The notes under the pieces were generated by a model. The model worked only from the letters and a program-made list of their open reading frames with translations, did no database searches and was not told the DNA's origin. This document shows, in pieces, positions 23,274 through 30,988 of a stretch of DNA of 35,612 bases. This DNA comes from Nitrososphaerota archaeon (GTDB lineage: Archaea > Thermoproteota > Nitrososphaeria > Nitrososphaerales > CADDZS01), in assembly GCA_013288145.1 (NCBI GenBank), contig JABDCJ010000025.1:1-35612 (forward strand), read 5' to 3'. Every line of letters starts with the position of its first letter. Position 1 is the stretch's first letter. The position numbers and the translations under genes were made by a program.

Positions 23274-23564
23274 TTGGCATTCGACGATCCAGTCGTAATC
23301 ATTCTGATTCTCGCCGTTGTCGTTCTGATATTTGGGGCGAGTAGAATTCCCCAATTGGCAAGATCACTTGGTCAGGCTCGAAGGGAGTTCGAAAAGGGGT
23401 CGAAGGGTGATACTGCTTCAGTCTCTCAAGCAATGCCAACTGCCTCTGCCGCATCCCCGGATGACCCTCTCGTTCAGGCGGCCCAGCGAGAAGGAATTGA
23501 TACTCAAGGAAAGACGAAGGAGCAAATCGCTTCAGAGCTTTCTTGGAAGTTAAACCGCAAGTAA
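23274..23564 (+). CDS. tatA: Twin-arginine translocase subunit TatA
   Basis: A 96-residue protein with the short N-terminal membrane helix (VVIILILAVVVLIFG), the FGASRIPQLARSLG hinge and amphipathic helix (ARREFEKG), and a hydrophilic tail. It forms the pore-like component that exports folded proteins with TatC, which is not in this window. TTG start, with AT-rich CTTAAATAT at 23223-23231 upstream. The last 30 residues (GIDTQGKTKEQIASELSWKL) look like a second small helical motif found in archaeal TatA tails. Confidence 0.9.
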   Translation: MAFDDPVVIILILAVVVLIFGASRIPQLARSLGQARREFEKGSKGDTASVSQAMPTASAASPDDPLVQAAQREGIDTQGKTKEQIASELSWKLNRK

Positions 23565-23596
23565 TCGCGCCAAGATATTTGTTGTCCTTATTACTA

Positions 23597-23622
23597 CCGC
23601 AATAGGAGCTTATTTATTGCGG
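23597..23622. promoter_or_regulatory. Perfect 8-bp inverted repeat overlapping the aroD promoter
   Basis: CCGCAATA (23597-23604) and TATTGCGG (23615-23622) flank a 10-base spacer. The right arm overlaps a TATA-like TTATTTAT (23610-23617). A dimeric repressor bound here would cover the core promoter of the aroD-aroE unit. As RNA it would form a hairpin seven bases before the ATG at 23630. Confidence 0.55.
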
Positions 23623-23629
23623 AAAGACC

Positions 23630-24382
23630 ATGAATCTAGTCTCCCCAATGTCTGATGAAGTGCTGCGGGGAGGACTTTCACGCAGAATTTCTGTTTCCGT
23701 TTACGGCAAGAGCATTTCCGAATTAACAATCAATATTGGAAGAGCACTTTCCTCAGATCCCGGTTACATTGAACTCCGCTTAGATTATCTCCGTTCAATC
23801 GTCGGAAATATTTCGCGTCTTGAAAATCTGAAGCTCTTTCCAAATGGAATCTTTACCTTCCGAGCGAGAGCCGAGGGTGGCGTAAGTCGCGTGTCTGATG
23901 AAACACGCGAGGGGATTATTCTCGAAATTATTTCCAAAATCTTCCCGCCTATCATCGATATTGAAATACAAACGCTGAGCGCAAGACCCGAGATTTTCAA
24001 TTCTCTTGAGTCGAAAAATACCAAGCTGATCGCATCTTCTCACGACTTTCAAAAAACCGAGAGTTTGCATGAGCTTGAAACTCTTGTACTGAAAGCCGTG
24101 AAGCACTATTCACCTTCTGTCGTGAAGGTAGTCCGGAAAGCAAATGAGTTCGACGACAATCTCAGAATGCTGTCGCTATACTCGCTAGCGGAAGAGATCA
24201 AGCCCACCAGACTAGTAGCTTTCTGCTCGGGTGCTCTGGGTGTATTTTCGCGGATCGCCTGTGTGAGTTATGGCAGTCCGTTTACTTTTGCTTCCCTGCC
24301 CGGATTGGGTACAGCCGCGGGGCAGCTCGATGTCGACTCTATGAAAACGATTCTGGATTCTTTGTCGGTGAATCAGAAATAA
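23630..24382 (+). CDS. aroD: 3-Dehydroquinate dehydratase, type I
   Basis: Third shikimate step: 3-dehydroquinate to 3-dehydroshikimate through a Schiff base. The catalytic pair is His138 (ASSHDFQKT) and Lys166 (SVVKVVRKA); substrate-binding segments YIELRLDYL, FTFRAR and GTAAGQLDV are present. The length (250) is normal for the monofunctional archaeal type. The ATG at 23630 is the longest start; if the TATA box at 23610-23617 is right, the ATG at 23648 (MSDEVLRGG) is the better start. It is followed after two bases by aroE, forming a two-gene unit that converges on the rest of the pathway. Confidence 0.95.
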   Translation: MNLVSPMSDEVLRGGLSRRISVSVYGKSISELTINIGRALSSDPGYIELRLDYLRSIVGNISRLENLKLFPNGIFTFRARAEGGVSRVSDETREGIILEIISKIFPPIIDIEIQTLSARPEIFNSLESKNTKLIASSHDFQKTESLHELETLVLKAVKHYSPSVVKVVRKANEFDDNLRMLSLYSLAEEIKPTRLVAFCSGALGVFSRIACVSYGSPFTFASLPGLGTAAGQLDVDSMKTILDSLSVNQK

Positions 24383-24384
24383 CC

Positions 24385-25260
24385 TTGTCCCAGCCGCGAG
24401 AGTTATCCTCGAAACATACAAAACGCAGAAGAGTACTCTTGCTGGGATCTGGAATTTCAAAGTCGATCTCGCCGAAGATACACAACAAGGCGTTTCGAGA
24501 GCTCGGTTTGGATCTAGAGTACGACATTTGTGATATCAGCGAAGAAATGCTTGATTCGAAACTTGACGACCTGCTTGCGGACGAAAAAATCCTGGGGTTC
24601 AACGTAACGATTCCGTTCAAAGAAATCATAATCAAACGTATTAGCGAAATTGATCCGATCTCGAGAGTGGTTGGAGCGGTAAATCTGGTTGTCATTTCTC
24701 CTGATCGGAGGAAAATGTTTGGTTACAACACTGATGTTGATGGAGTTGTCGCCTCGCTGTCCAAACTTGGATTAATCGGACGCTCTCATCAGACCGCTGT
24801 CGTTTTGGGGGCTGGCGGCGCGGCGAGAGCTTGCATCTACGCGCTCATCAACAACGGATTCGAGATTATCCGAATCCTTAATCGTAACGAAAAGAGGGCG
24901 GCCAAGACTGTTTCCGATTTTAGTCTTCATTTTCCGACGAAAAATATTGAAGCTGCAGGCTTGACAAAAAATGAACTAGAAAAATCATTGCTTGGAGCTG
25001 ATTTGCTTGTTAACACGATACCACTCGTCGCGGAGTTTCCGTTCGAATTGAGTTTTATTTCCTCCAGCAAGAACTTGAAATGCCTCGACCTGAACTATCG
25101 AAAAAACCCGCCAATTCTCAAGGCAGCGAAAAGGGATGGACTTGTCGCTATCGACGGATCTCTCATGCTCGTTGAACAGGCAGCGAGGTCCTTCGAAATT
25201 CTCACGGGAATCAGCGCTCCGAGAAAGACCATGATGCTAGCCGCCAAAAAAGCAGGCTAG
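24385..25260 (+). CDS. aroE: Shikimate dehydrogenase
   Basis: NADPH-dependent reduction of 3-dehydroshikimate, the fourth step. The shikimate site is SKSISPKIHNKAF; the catalytic pair is Lys79 (NVTIPFKE) and Asp117 (GYNTDVDG); Asn100 is in VGAVN. The nucleotide loop is VVLGAGGAARA with NRNEKRA, as in NADP-binding members. Near the C-terminus EQAARSFEILTG is typical. The TTG start lies two bases after the aroD stop. Its TAG shares the palindrome CTAG with the stop of convergent tyrA. Confidence 0.95.
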   Translation: MSQPRELSSKHTKRRRVLLLGSGISKSISPKIHNKAFRELGLDLEYDICDISEEMLDSKLDDLLADEKILGFNVTIPFKEIIIKRISEIDPISRVVGAVNLVVISPDRRKMFGYNTDVDGVVASLSKLGLIGRSHQTAVVLGAGGAARACIYALINNGFEIIRILNRNEKRAAKTVSDFSLHFPTKNIEAAGLTKNELEKSLLGADLLVNTIPLVAEFPFELSFISSSKNLKCLDLNYRKNPPILKAAKRDGLVAIDGSLMLVEQAARSFEILTGISAPRKTMMLAAKKAG

Positions 25261-26459
25261 TCAGTTTTTTCGATCGCGTCGATCCTTCGGCGGGCTTTCA
25301 AAAAGAACTCTACGAATTCGGATCGACTGTTGATCGATTTTTCTAGCTTTAGAAGCGAGTTCATAGCTCGCGATATCACGAGCTTTGAATTCGGATTAGA
25401 TGACTGAATCTCGAAGTAAATCTCAGGATCTTCGCTCAGCACTCGTTGCGCTAGATCCAACATATGCAGGTAACTCGGACTGTTCAAAGACAGTATCTCC
25501 CGCGACAGCTTCCTCCCATCGGAGTCGATAACATCTGCAAACACCATTGCGAGAGCGTGAGGAAGTGTCAAGAATAAACCCATGAGCTCGTCGTGGGCGG
25601 ACCAATCTAGAGTAAATATCGCACACTGGGGAAAGATACCTCTCAGAAAAGTCGTGTCTTTTGGAAAAGATTGTATGATCGAATTTGCTTCAAAAAATTG
25701 AGCCGATCCCCCAAACAGCGGATGGATAGAATACAACTTGATATTTTCAGTTAGAGCATCGTCTCCGAAGAGGCCCGAATCTTCCATGACCTTTTTCACA
25801 GATGAAATTTCAAGTAAGATCAAATCTTTGGGAGAATCGAGAGCTAGCTCAGAGAGTTGACGAACAATCGCCGGCGTTTTTGATATCGGGACTGACACAA
25901 CGACAAGGTCTGCACCCGTTGCCTCCTCGATAGACTGTAAATGATCCACGCCGACTTTACGAGCTTTCCCCTTGGCTTTTCCTGGTATTTCATCGTACAA
26001 GCTTATCTTAACAGGGAACCCCCGAAAGTATCTTGCAAACCATGATCCCATTCTCCCGGCTCCGACGATCGCAATCGTTTTGATTTTTCTTACCTCAAGG
26101 AACTGCTTGATCTTCTCCCGATAGAGGTCGGATGATTGGGCTACCTTTGAATGTTTGATTAGGTCTTGAACAAGTGCTTGAGCGAGATCCTGGTCCAGAC
26201 CGATCTTTCTCGCATATTCATCTGATTCTGAAAGGAGCTTCTCCTCTACTTCGAGATTGAAAATTTGTTCTCCTAGAATCGCTTTGTCTCTTGCGACTTG
26301 GAGCGAAACTTTTTGCCTCGCATTTGCTAGATCCAAGATCGACTTTGTGAGAACTTTGATTTCTTCTCTAGATCTCGAAAGAGACTGCTGGGCTGCGGAA
26401 TTGACGTCTGAACTCTCTATCTTTTCTTGATTCAAAAGGCACAGTCTCTTCTTTCTCAA
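25257..26459 (-). CDS. tyrA: Chorismate mutase-prephenate dehydrogenase fusion
   Basis: Residues about 27-115 are an AroQ-type chorismate mutase helix bundle; residues 126-400 are prephenate dehydrogenase with the NAD loop IAIVGAGRMGSWFARYF, SSVKK and catalytic His246 in SIHPLFGGS. Together they turn chorismate into 4-hydroxyphenylpyruvate for tyrosine. Aligned at a constant offset of 20 with the E. coli mutase, Arg31, Arg48, Lys59, Glu72, Ser104 and Gln108 are conserved, but the usual Arg51 is Val71 and Asp48 is Asn68, so mutase activity may be altered. Last gene of the leftward aro operon, six bases after aroC. Confidence 0.92.
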   Translation of the reverse strand: MRKKRLCLLNQEKIESSDVNSAAQQSLSRSREEIKVLTKSILDLANARQKVSLQVARDKAILGEQIFNLEVEEKLLSESDEYARKIGLDQDLAQALVQDLIKHSKVAQSSDLYREKIKQFLEVRKIKTIAIVGAGRMGSWFARYFRGFPVKISLYDEIPGKAKGKARKVGVDHLQSIEEATGADLVVVSVPISKTPAIVRQLSELALDSPKDLILLEISSVKKVMEDSGLFGDDALTENIKLYSIHPLFGGSAQFFEANSIIQSFPKDTTFLRGIFPQCAIFTLDWSAHDELMGLFLTLPHALAMVFADVIDSDGRKLSREILSLNSPSYLHMLDLAQRVLSEDPEIYFEIQSSNPNSKLVISRAMNSLLKLEKSINSRSEFVEFFLKARRRIDAIEKTD

Positions 26460-26465
26460 TGACCT

Positions 26466-27575
26466 CTATCGGAGGACTCTAGGGATAAATCCACCCTTCA
26501 ATGCGAGATCTGCAATAACACAAGCTGCCATGCTATCTACAACCGGCACTGCACGAGGCACGACAGTGGGATCGTGTCGCCCAGGAACTATCAGGTCGTT
26601 TTCTTGCATTGTCGTCACGTTCAAGGTTCTTTGCAAACTCGCGATCGAAGATGCTGGTTTGAAAGCAACTCTGAAAGTAATCGGCATACCTGTAGAAAGT
26701 CCTCCGAGAATTCCACCCGAATTGTTGGATCTCGTTACCACTCCGCCTTGCTCAGATTTCGAGTAAACGTCATTATTCTCGCTCCCCTTTCTCGTCGAGC
26801 CTGCAAAACCCGAACCGAACTCGATTCCCTTGACCGCCGGTATCGAAAAAATTGCCTTCGATAGTTCGGACTCTATCGAAGAGAAGATTGGCTCTCCAAT
26901 TCCAACCGGCACGTTGTAAATGCTGCACTTCACTACTCCACCAAGCGAATCGCCAGATCCTCTTTCTCGGACAATAGCGGCTTTCATTTTCTCGGCAGAA
27001 TCCAGATCCGGACACCTGACTTCATTCGAATATCTGAGTTTTTCTACCTGTTCTATTGTGAGACCGGAGACATCTGACTTTATCCCACCAAGCTCGTCCG
27101 TGTAAGCGACAATTTTGATTCCCAGATTATGGAATAGTAACTTTAGGGCAACTGATCCGGCCATGACGAATCCTGCTGTAATTCTACCCGAGAACCTGCC
27201 ACCACCACGGTAATCGTTGTTCTTTGAATATTTGACGAGTGCGGGGTAATCTGCATGTCCTGGTCTGGGGGTATCGATGAATCTATCATAATCAGAACTT
27301 CGCTGATCGGAATTCCATATTATTAGGCAAATTGGAGCTCCGGTTGTTTTATTCTTGAATACTCCGGAAAGAATCTCCACCTTGTCCTGTTCCGATCTTT
27401 GAGTCGTGACTATCGACTGTCCCGGCTTACGTAGGTCTAGAAGCTGCTGGATTTCATTTTCCGAAATCTCGAGTCCAGCCGGGCAACCATCGATCACTAC
27501 GCCCACGCACTTTCCGTGGCTCTCGCCGAAACAAGTGAAGGCGAAATTGCTCCCGAGTGTATTGGGCAGACTCAA
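26466..27575 (-). CDS. aroC: Chorismate synthase
   Basis: FMN-dependent elimination of phosphate from EPSP to chorismate, the last common step. All signatures are present: GESHGKCVGVVIDG near the N-terminus, YRGGGRFSGR, the region AVKGIEFGSGF and, toward the end, GRHDPTVVPRAVPVVDSMA. The length (369) is normal. It begins with TTG at 27575 inside the sequence TTGA, whose TGA is the stop of aroA, so the two are translationally coupled. Reduced FMN must come from a reductase elsewhere. Confidence 0.96.
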   Translation of the reverse strand: MSLPNTLGSNFAFTCFGESHGKCVGVVIDGCPAGLEISENEIQQLLDLRKPGQSIVTTQRSEQDKVEILSGVFKNKTTGAPICLIIWNSDQRSSDYDRFIDTPRPGHADYPALVKYSKNNDYRGGGRFSGRITAGFVMAGSVALKLLFHNLGIKIVAYTDELGGIKSDVSGLTIEQVEKLRYSNEVRCPDLDSAEKMKAAIVRERGSGDSLGGVVKCSIYNVPVGIGEPIFSSIESELSKAIFSIPAVKGIEFGSGFAGSTRKGSENNDVYSKSEQGGVVTRSNNSGGILGGLSTGMPITFRVAFKPASSIASLQRTLNVTTMQENDLIVPGRHDPTVVPRAVPVVDSMAACVIADLALKGGFIPRVLR

Positions 27576-28984
27576 GCTTCCAAAGCCTCCACAATTTTCG
27601 AATTTACTATTCTCACAGTACTCTTTTCATGACAAAGCTTTTGCAAATCAGCAATGAACGAAGGATAGGATTTTCGGACGCAATCTGGTTCCTCGATTTT
27701 TATTGTTCCGAACCTGCCGGAAAGGCCCGCGATTGTTAGCGCCATGAGCATCCTGTGGTCGCCCTCCGGGCTAATCAAGATAACATCTTCTTTTGACATC
27801 TTCGGGTGTGATGCCGACACCCGTAGTGCCGAGCCGTCCCACTCTGCTTCAATTCCTATCTTCATGAGCTCCCTACACAAGACGGCGATCCTGTCGCTTT
27901 CTTTGAATCTCAGATGTTCGATATTGCTAATTGATACCTTTGAGCCGGTGGCTGCTGCGATTCCAGCCACTGCGGGTACCAAGTCGGGAGAAGTCTTGAA
28001 ATCTAATTGGATCTCTTTGTTAGTTCTGTTTTGTTTTTTGTATACTACGGAAATGTTACCATTTTCTTCATGGACTTCCGCACCAAACATCCGCGCTACT
28101 CGAACGATGACAGAATCGGGCTGAGGAAATTGTTTTCGCCCAGCGTTTGTCAGCCGGACCTGACCTTCGGCTGCAATCGCAGCGCCTATGATCGCGGCCG
28201 CGCTACTCATGTCGCCGGGTACAACGAACTTGTTCCCAGGAACTATTTGCCCTCCTGAAATCTTGAATGAGGAATACTTGCCCCCGCTGAATTTTGTCGT
28301 CCGGATCTTTAATCCAAAATCTCTCAAAACACGAATAGTGGCTTCTATGTACGGGGAGGAGACCTGTTTCTCAGGATTTTCAATTGAAATCGTAGTGTCA
28401 CTATTTGCCTTGGTGCAAGAAATCATAAGAGAAGAAACAAATTGAGAAGAGACTGATCCGTCTACAACGCAACTTCCTCCATGAATTCCACCACCCTCGA
28501 TCTGCAGTGGAAGCTTACCTTCCTCTCCAAGAGGTGTTACTTTAACGCCCAGCTTTGCAAGGGGCTGAAAAATAGATTCCATCGGACGATTAGATAGAGA
28601 CTTGTTCCCAAAGATTTTCACGCGGGTGCCCGGCGGTGTGAGGGTGGAGAATGGTATCAGAAACCTGGCAGTAGTCCCTGACCCGCCGGCATTCAAGGTT
28701 ATTTCACTTGACTTTGATGTACCGGATGAAACATGAAAACTCCCGCCCTGAGATTTGCTCTTTGTTATTTTCACACCTAAAGCAATTAGCGCGCTCAGTG
28801 AAGCTTGGATATCGTCGTTCACTTCGTTCCCGCAATTCGTGAGAGTAGAAGTTCCAAACGCAAGTGCGGATACAAACAATGCTCTGTGTAAGTAGCTCTT
28901 GCTTGCGGGCAATCTTATCGTTCCATTGAATCTTTTGGGGCGCCCGGATATTTGCAGGATTTTCTCGGAGATCGATGAGTTCAT
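27572..28984 (-). CDS. aroA: 3-Phosphoshikimate 1-carboxyvinyltransferase (EPSP synthase)
   Basis: Transfers enolpyruvyl from PEP to shikimate 3-phosphate, the sixth step. Substrate motifs in order: LPASKSYLHRAL, LNAGGSGTTARFL, DGSVSSQFVSSL, VPGDMSSAA, HLRFKESDRI and GDHRMLMAL. The PEP loop has GGSGTT where many enzymes have GNSGTT or GNAGTA; this variant occurs in other lineages and need not affect activity. At 470 residues it is somewhat longer than usual, with the extra length at the C-terminus (VRIVNSKIVEALEA). ATG start, four bases after the aroK stop. Confidence 0.95.
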   Translation of the reverse strand: MNSSISEKILQISGRPKRFNGTIRLPASKSYLHRALFVSALAFGTSTLTNCGNEVNDDIQASLSALIALGVKITKSKSQGGSFHVSSGTSKSSEITLNAGGSGTTARFLIPFSTLTPPGTRVKIFGNKSLSNRPMESIFQPLAKLGVKVTPLGEEGKLPLQIEGGGIHGGSCVVDGSVSSQFVSSLMISCTKANSDTTISIENPEKQVSSPYIEATIRVLRDFGLKIRTTKFSGGKYSSFKISGGQIVPGNKFVVPGDMSSAAAIIGAAIAAEGQVRLTNAGRKQFPQPDSVIVRVARMFGAEVHEENGNISVVYKKQNRTNKEIQLDFKTSPDLVPAVAGIAAATGSKVSISNIEHLRFKESDRIAVLCRELMKIGIEAEWDGSALRVSASHPKMSKEDVILISPEGDHRMLMALTIAGLSGRFGTIKIEEPDCVRKSYPSFIADLQKLCHEKSTVRIVNSKIVEALEA

Positions 28985-28988
28985 TTTT

Positions 28989-29882
28989 TCATCTCATCCC
29001 GGGTTTTGTAACTGACGCTGTAATCACCCCACAGCCTTTGTTCTCTTCGATCCACCGGCTTTCCACACGCCTCGAAATCTTACCGTTGGGGCAGATAGCC
29101 GCTACAGCCGGACCCTTGCCTGTAATCCCAGACGCGGAACTACCCTCGGATATTGCGGAAATGATCGGTTGTAATGAGTAACGATGAATGATTGAATGAA
29201 TAATCGAGTTCACCAGCATCGCCTGGACAAAGATTCCCCTGTGAGCATAGTCCAAAGCTTCTCGACTCTCTTTATTGAACTTGTAATAATTATCAAGATT
29301 CAAACTACTCGTTAATTTTTTCTTGTTCGCTGGAACGAGTATTTTGACAATTGTGCCAATTTCATCTGGAAGAATTTCATGACGCAACAAACGAAACTTC
29401 AAGTTGTCCGAGAAAACAAGGCCTCCCAAAAGACCAGCTGCCGCATCATCAAAAGCGCCGGTTAAAGACGCTCCTGATTGAATCGAAGACTTGCAGCTCA
29501 GTTTCAGAATTTCCTGCAAAGAATCGCTCGCCTTGCTCTTTGAAAATAAGTCGAATATTGCTTTTGTCACCGCAACAGAAACAGCGCTTGAGCTTTTGAG
29601 GCCTATTGCGGTAGGGATCTTTGAATCGATCGACAAAGCCAGACCCAATCCCTTTGGTAGTTTAGCGTGAAGGTACTTTAACGAATTTTCTGCTGAAGTG
29701 GATACGAGACGGCTCCCGTCTGCGACCTCACTCCGGATACCTATCTTTGAATTCTCGGTACGATATAGCTCCGCTCTTACTGTACACGGGATGTCAATTC
29801 CAATCGTGGCTCCCTTTCCAGATGCAAATGCACTTACCACAGTAATCGCCGACCGGGATACGGCAGTGGCTTTGGATCGCAT
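28989..29882 (-). CDS. aroK: Shikimate kinase, archaeal GHMP type
   Basis: Phosphorylates shikimate with ATP, the fifth step. It belongs to the GHMP kinase superfamily and not to the P-loop bacterial AroK: motif 2 is PTAIGLKSSSAVSV (residues 90-103), GAFDDAAAGLLGG follows, and motif 3 is SGITGKGPAVAAI near the C-terminus. The length (297) is normal. ATG start, 11 bases after the aroB stop. This non-homologous replacement of the bacterial enzyme is an archaeal hallmark, and it sits here beside classical AroB. Confidence 0.94.
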   Translation of the reverse strand: MRSKATAVSRSAITVVSAFASGKGATIGIDIPCTVRAELYRTENSKIGIRSEVADGSRLVSTSAENSLKYLHAKLPKGLGLALSIDSKIPTAIGLKSSSAVSVAVTKAIFDLFSKSKASDSLQEILKLSCKSSIQSGASLTGAFDDAAAGLLGGLVFSDNLKFRLLRHEILPDEIGTIVKILVPANKKKLTSSLNLDNYYKFNKESREALDYAHRGIFVQAMLVNSIIHSIIHRYSLQPIISAISEGSSASGITGKGPAVAAICPNGKISRRVESRWIEENKGCGVITASVTKPGMR

Positions 29883-29893
29883 TATCTACTCAA

Positions 29894-30988
29894 CTAAAGA
29901 ACGTCGAGAGATTGGAGAATCAATTCCTTTGAAACTGGATCAGTAAATCCTGCACTTTCGCCCGAATGCATTCTGCCGATTTTTTCTGGTAAGCTCATCC
30001 TGATTGTGTTCGAAGTGTTCTTCTTATCGAGCATCGCGAACGACAGAATTTTCCTGCGGTTAACTGGTACCGTTATCTTGTATTTGGCCTTTATCTTGAG
30101 CAATAGTTCTTTTTGACGGATGTAATCACTTTCTTGAAAGATACCTAACTTGTTTGCAATCCATCCTTCACAAATCATGCCGATGATAACGCACCTCCCA
30201 TGGGAAATCAGATAATGAGATGAAGATTCAATGGCGTGACCTATGGTGTGACCATAATTCAAGATCTTTCGCAGATTAACCTCTCGCTCGTCTTTCTCGA
30301 CGACCTTCGCCTTGATTTCGCAAGTGCGCCGGACAAAACTCTTCAGTTTTTCAATTTCAAAGTAATCTTCAACGGAACGAGCGATCTCGTCGAACATTTC
30401 TCGATCTGCTATTATGCTCGACTTTACGATCTCTCCTAGTCCGTTTATGACTTCACTTTTCGGCAGAGTGTTCAAGACGGAGCTATCAACAAAAATTCCC
30501 GCAGGCTGAAAGAAAGTACCGATCTGGTTTTTGCCCCATCGCGTGTCAACGCCACACTTTCCGCCGATGCTGCTGTCGACCTGCGCTAATAGCGTCGTCG
30601 GGAATTGAAAGTATCTGATTCCCCGCTTGAAAATTGAGGCTACAAATCCAGTCAGATCTCCGACGACTCCTCCTCCTAGTGCCACAATTGCACTGCTGCG
30701 GTCTATTCCCAGATCGCTCATCTGGGCGGCAATATTCGAGGACGTAGTTAGACTCTTCACCCGCTCGCCATGCGGTATTGTGATGATACTGGTCTTCGAC
30801 GCTTCAGACAGGTGCGTCAGCACACGTTTTCCATATAGCCTTCCCACTATGTCGTCAGTCACGATCGCGATCGAGCTTACTCCGCTAAAGAACTCGAGAG
30901 GAAGCCGATCTACGAGGTTATCCCCGAAGAGAATAGAGCACTTTTCGCTTCTTCCGGGAAAGTCGATCTCAAGCGCGGGCGGTGCCAT
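29894..30988 (-). CDS. aroB: 3-Dehydroquinate synthase, classical AroB type
   Basis: Converts DAHP to 3-dehydroquinate using NAD and a divalent metal. The glycine-rich NAD segment ALGGGVVGDLTGFVAS (103-118), TTLLAQVDSSIGGKCGVD (131-148), and metal ligands Glu186 (GLGEIVKS), His247 (NYGHTIGHAIE) and His263 (SHGRC) are present. The length (364) is normal. Many euryarchaea lack this enzyme and use a transaminating route with a different synthase, so its presence shows the classical pathway here. The start codon lies 20 bases inside the end of the DAHP synthase gene, indicating tight coupling. Confidence 0.95.
   Translation of the reverse strand: MAPPALEIDFPGRSEKCSILFGDNLVDRLPLEFFSGVSSIAIVTDDIVGRLYGKRVLTHLSEASKTSIITIPHGERVKSLTTSSNIAAQMSDLGIDRSSAIVALGGGVVGDLTGFVASIFKRGIRYFQFPTTLLAQVDSSIGGKCGVDTRWGKNQIGTFFQPAGIFVDSSVLNTLPKSEVINGLGEIVKSSIIADREMFDEIARSVEDYFEIEKLKSFVRRTCEIKAKVVEKDEREVNLRKILNYGHTIGHAIESSSHYLISHGRCVIIGMICEGWIANKLGIFQESDYIRQKELLLKIKAKYKITVPVNRRKILSFAMLDKKNTSNTIRMSLPEKIGRMHSGESAGFTDPVSKELILQSLDVL

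Noticed and set aside
22879..23298. A 139-codon frame overlapping the helicase tail and tatA start
   Set aside because: It is a shifted reading of the Arg/Gly-rich helicase tail; low-complexity codons keep the other frame open.
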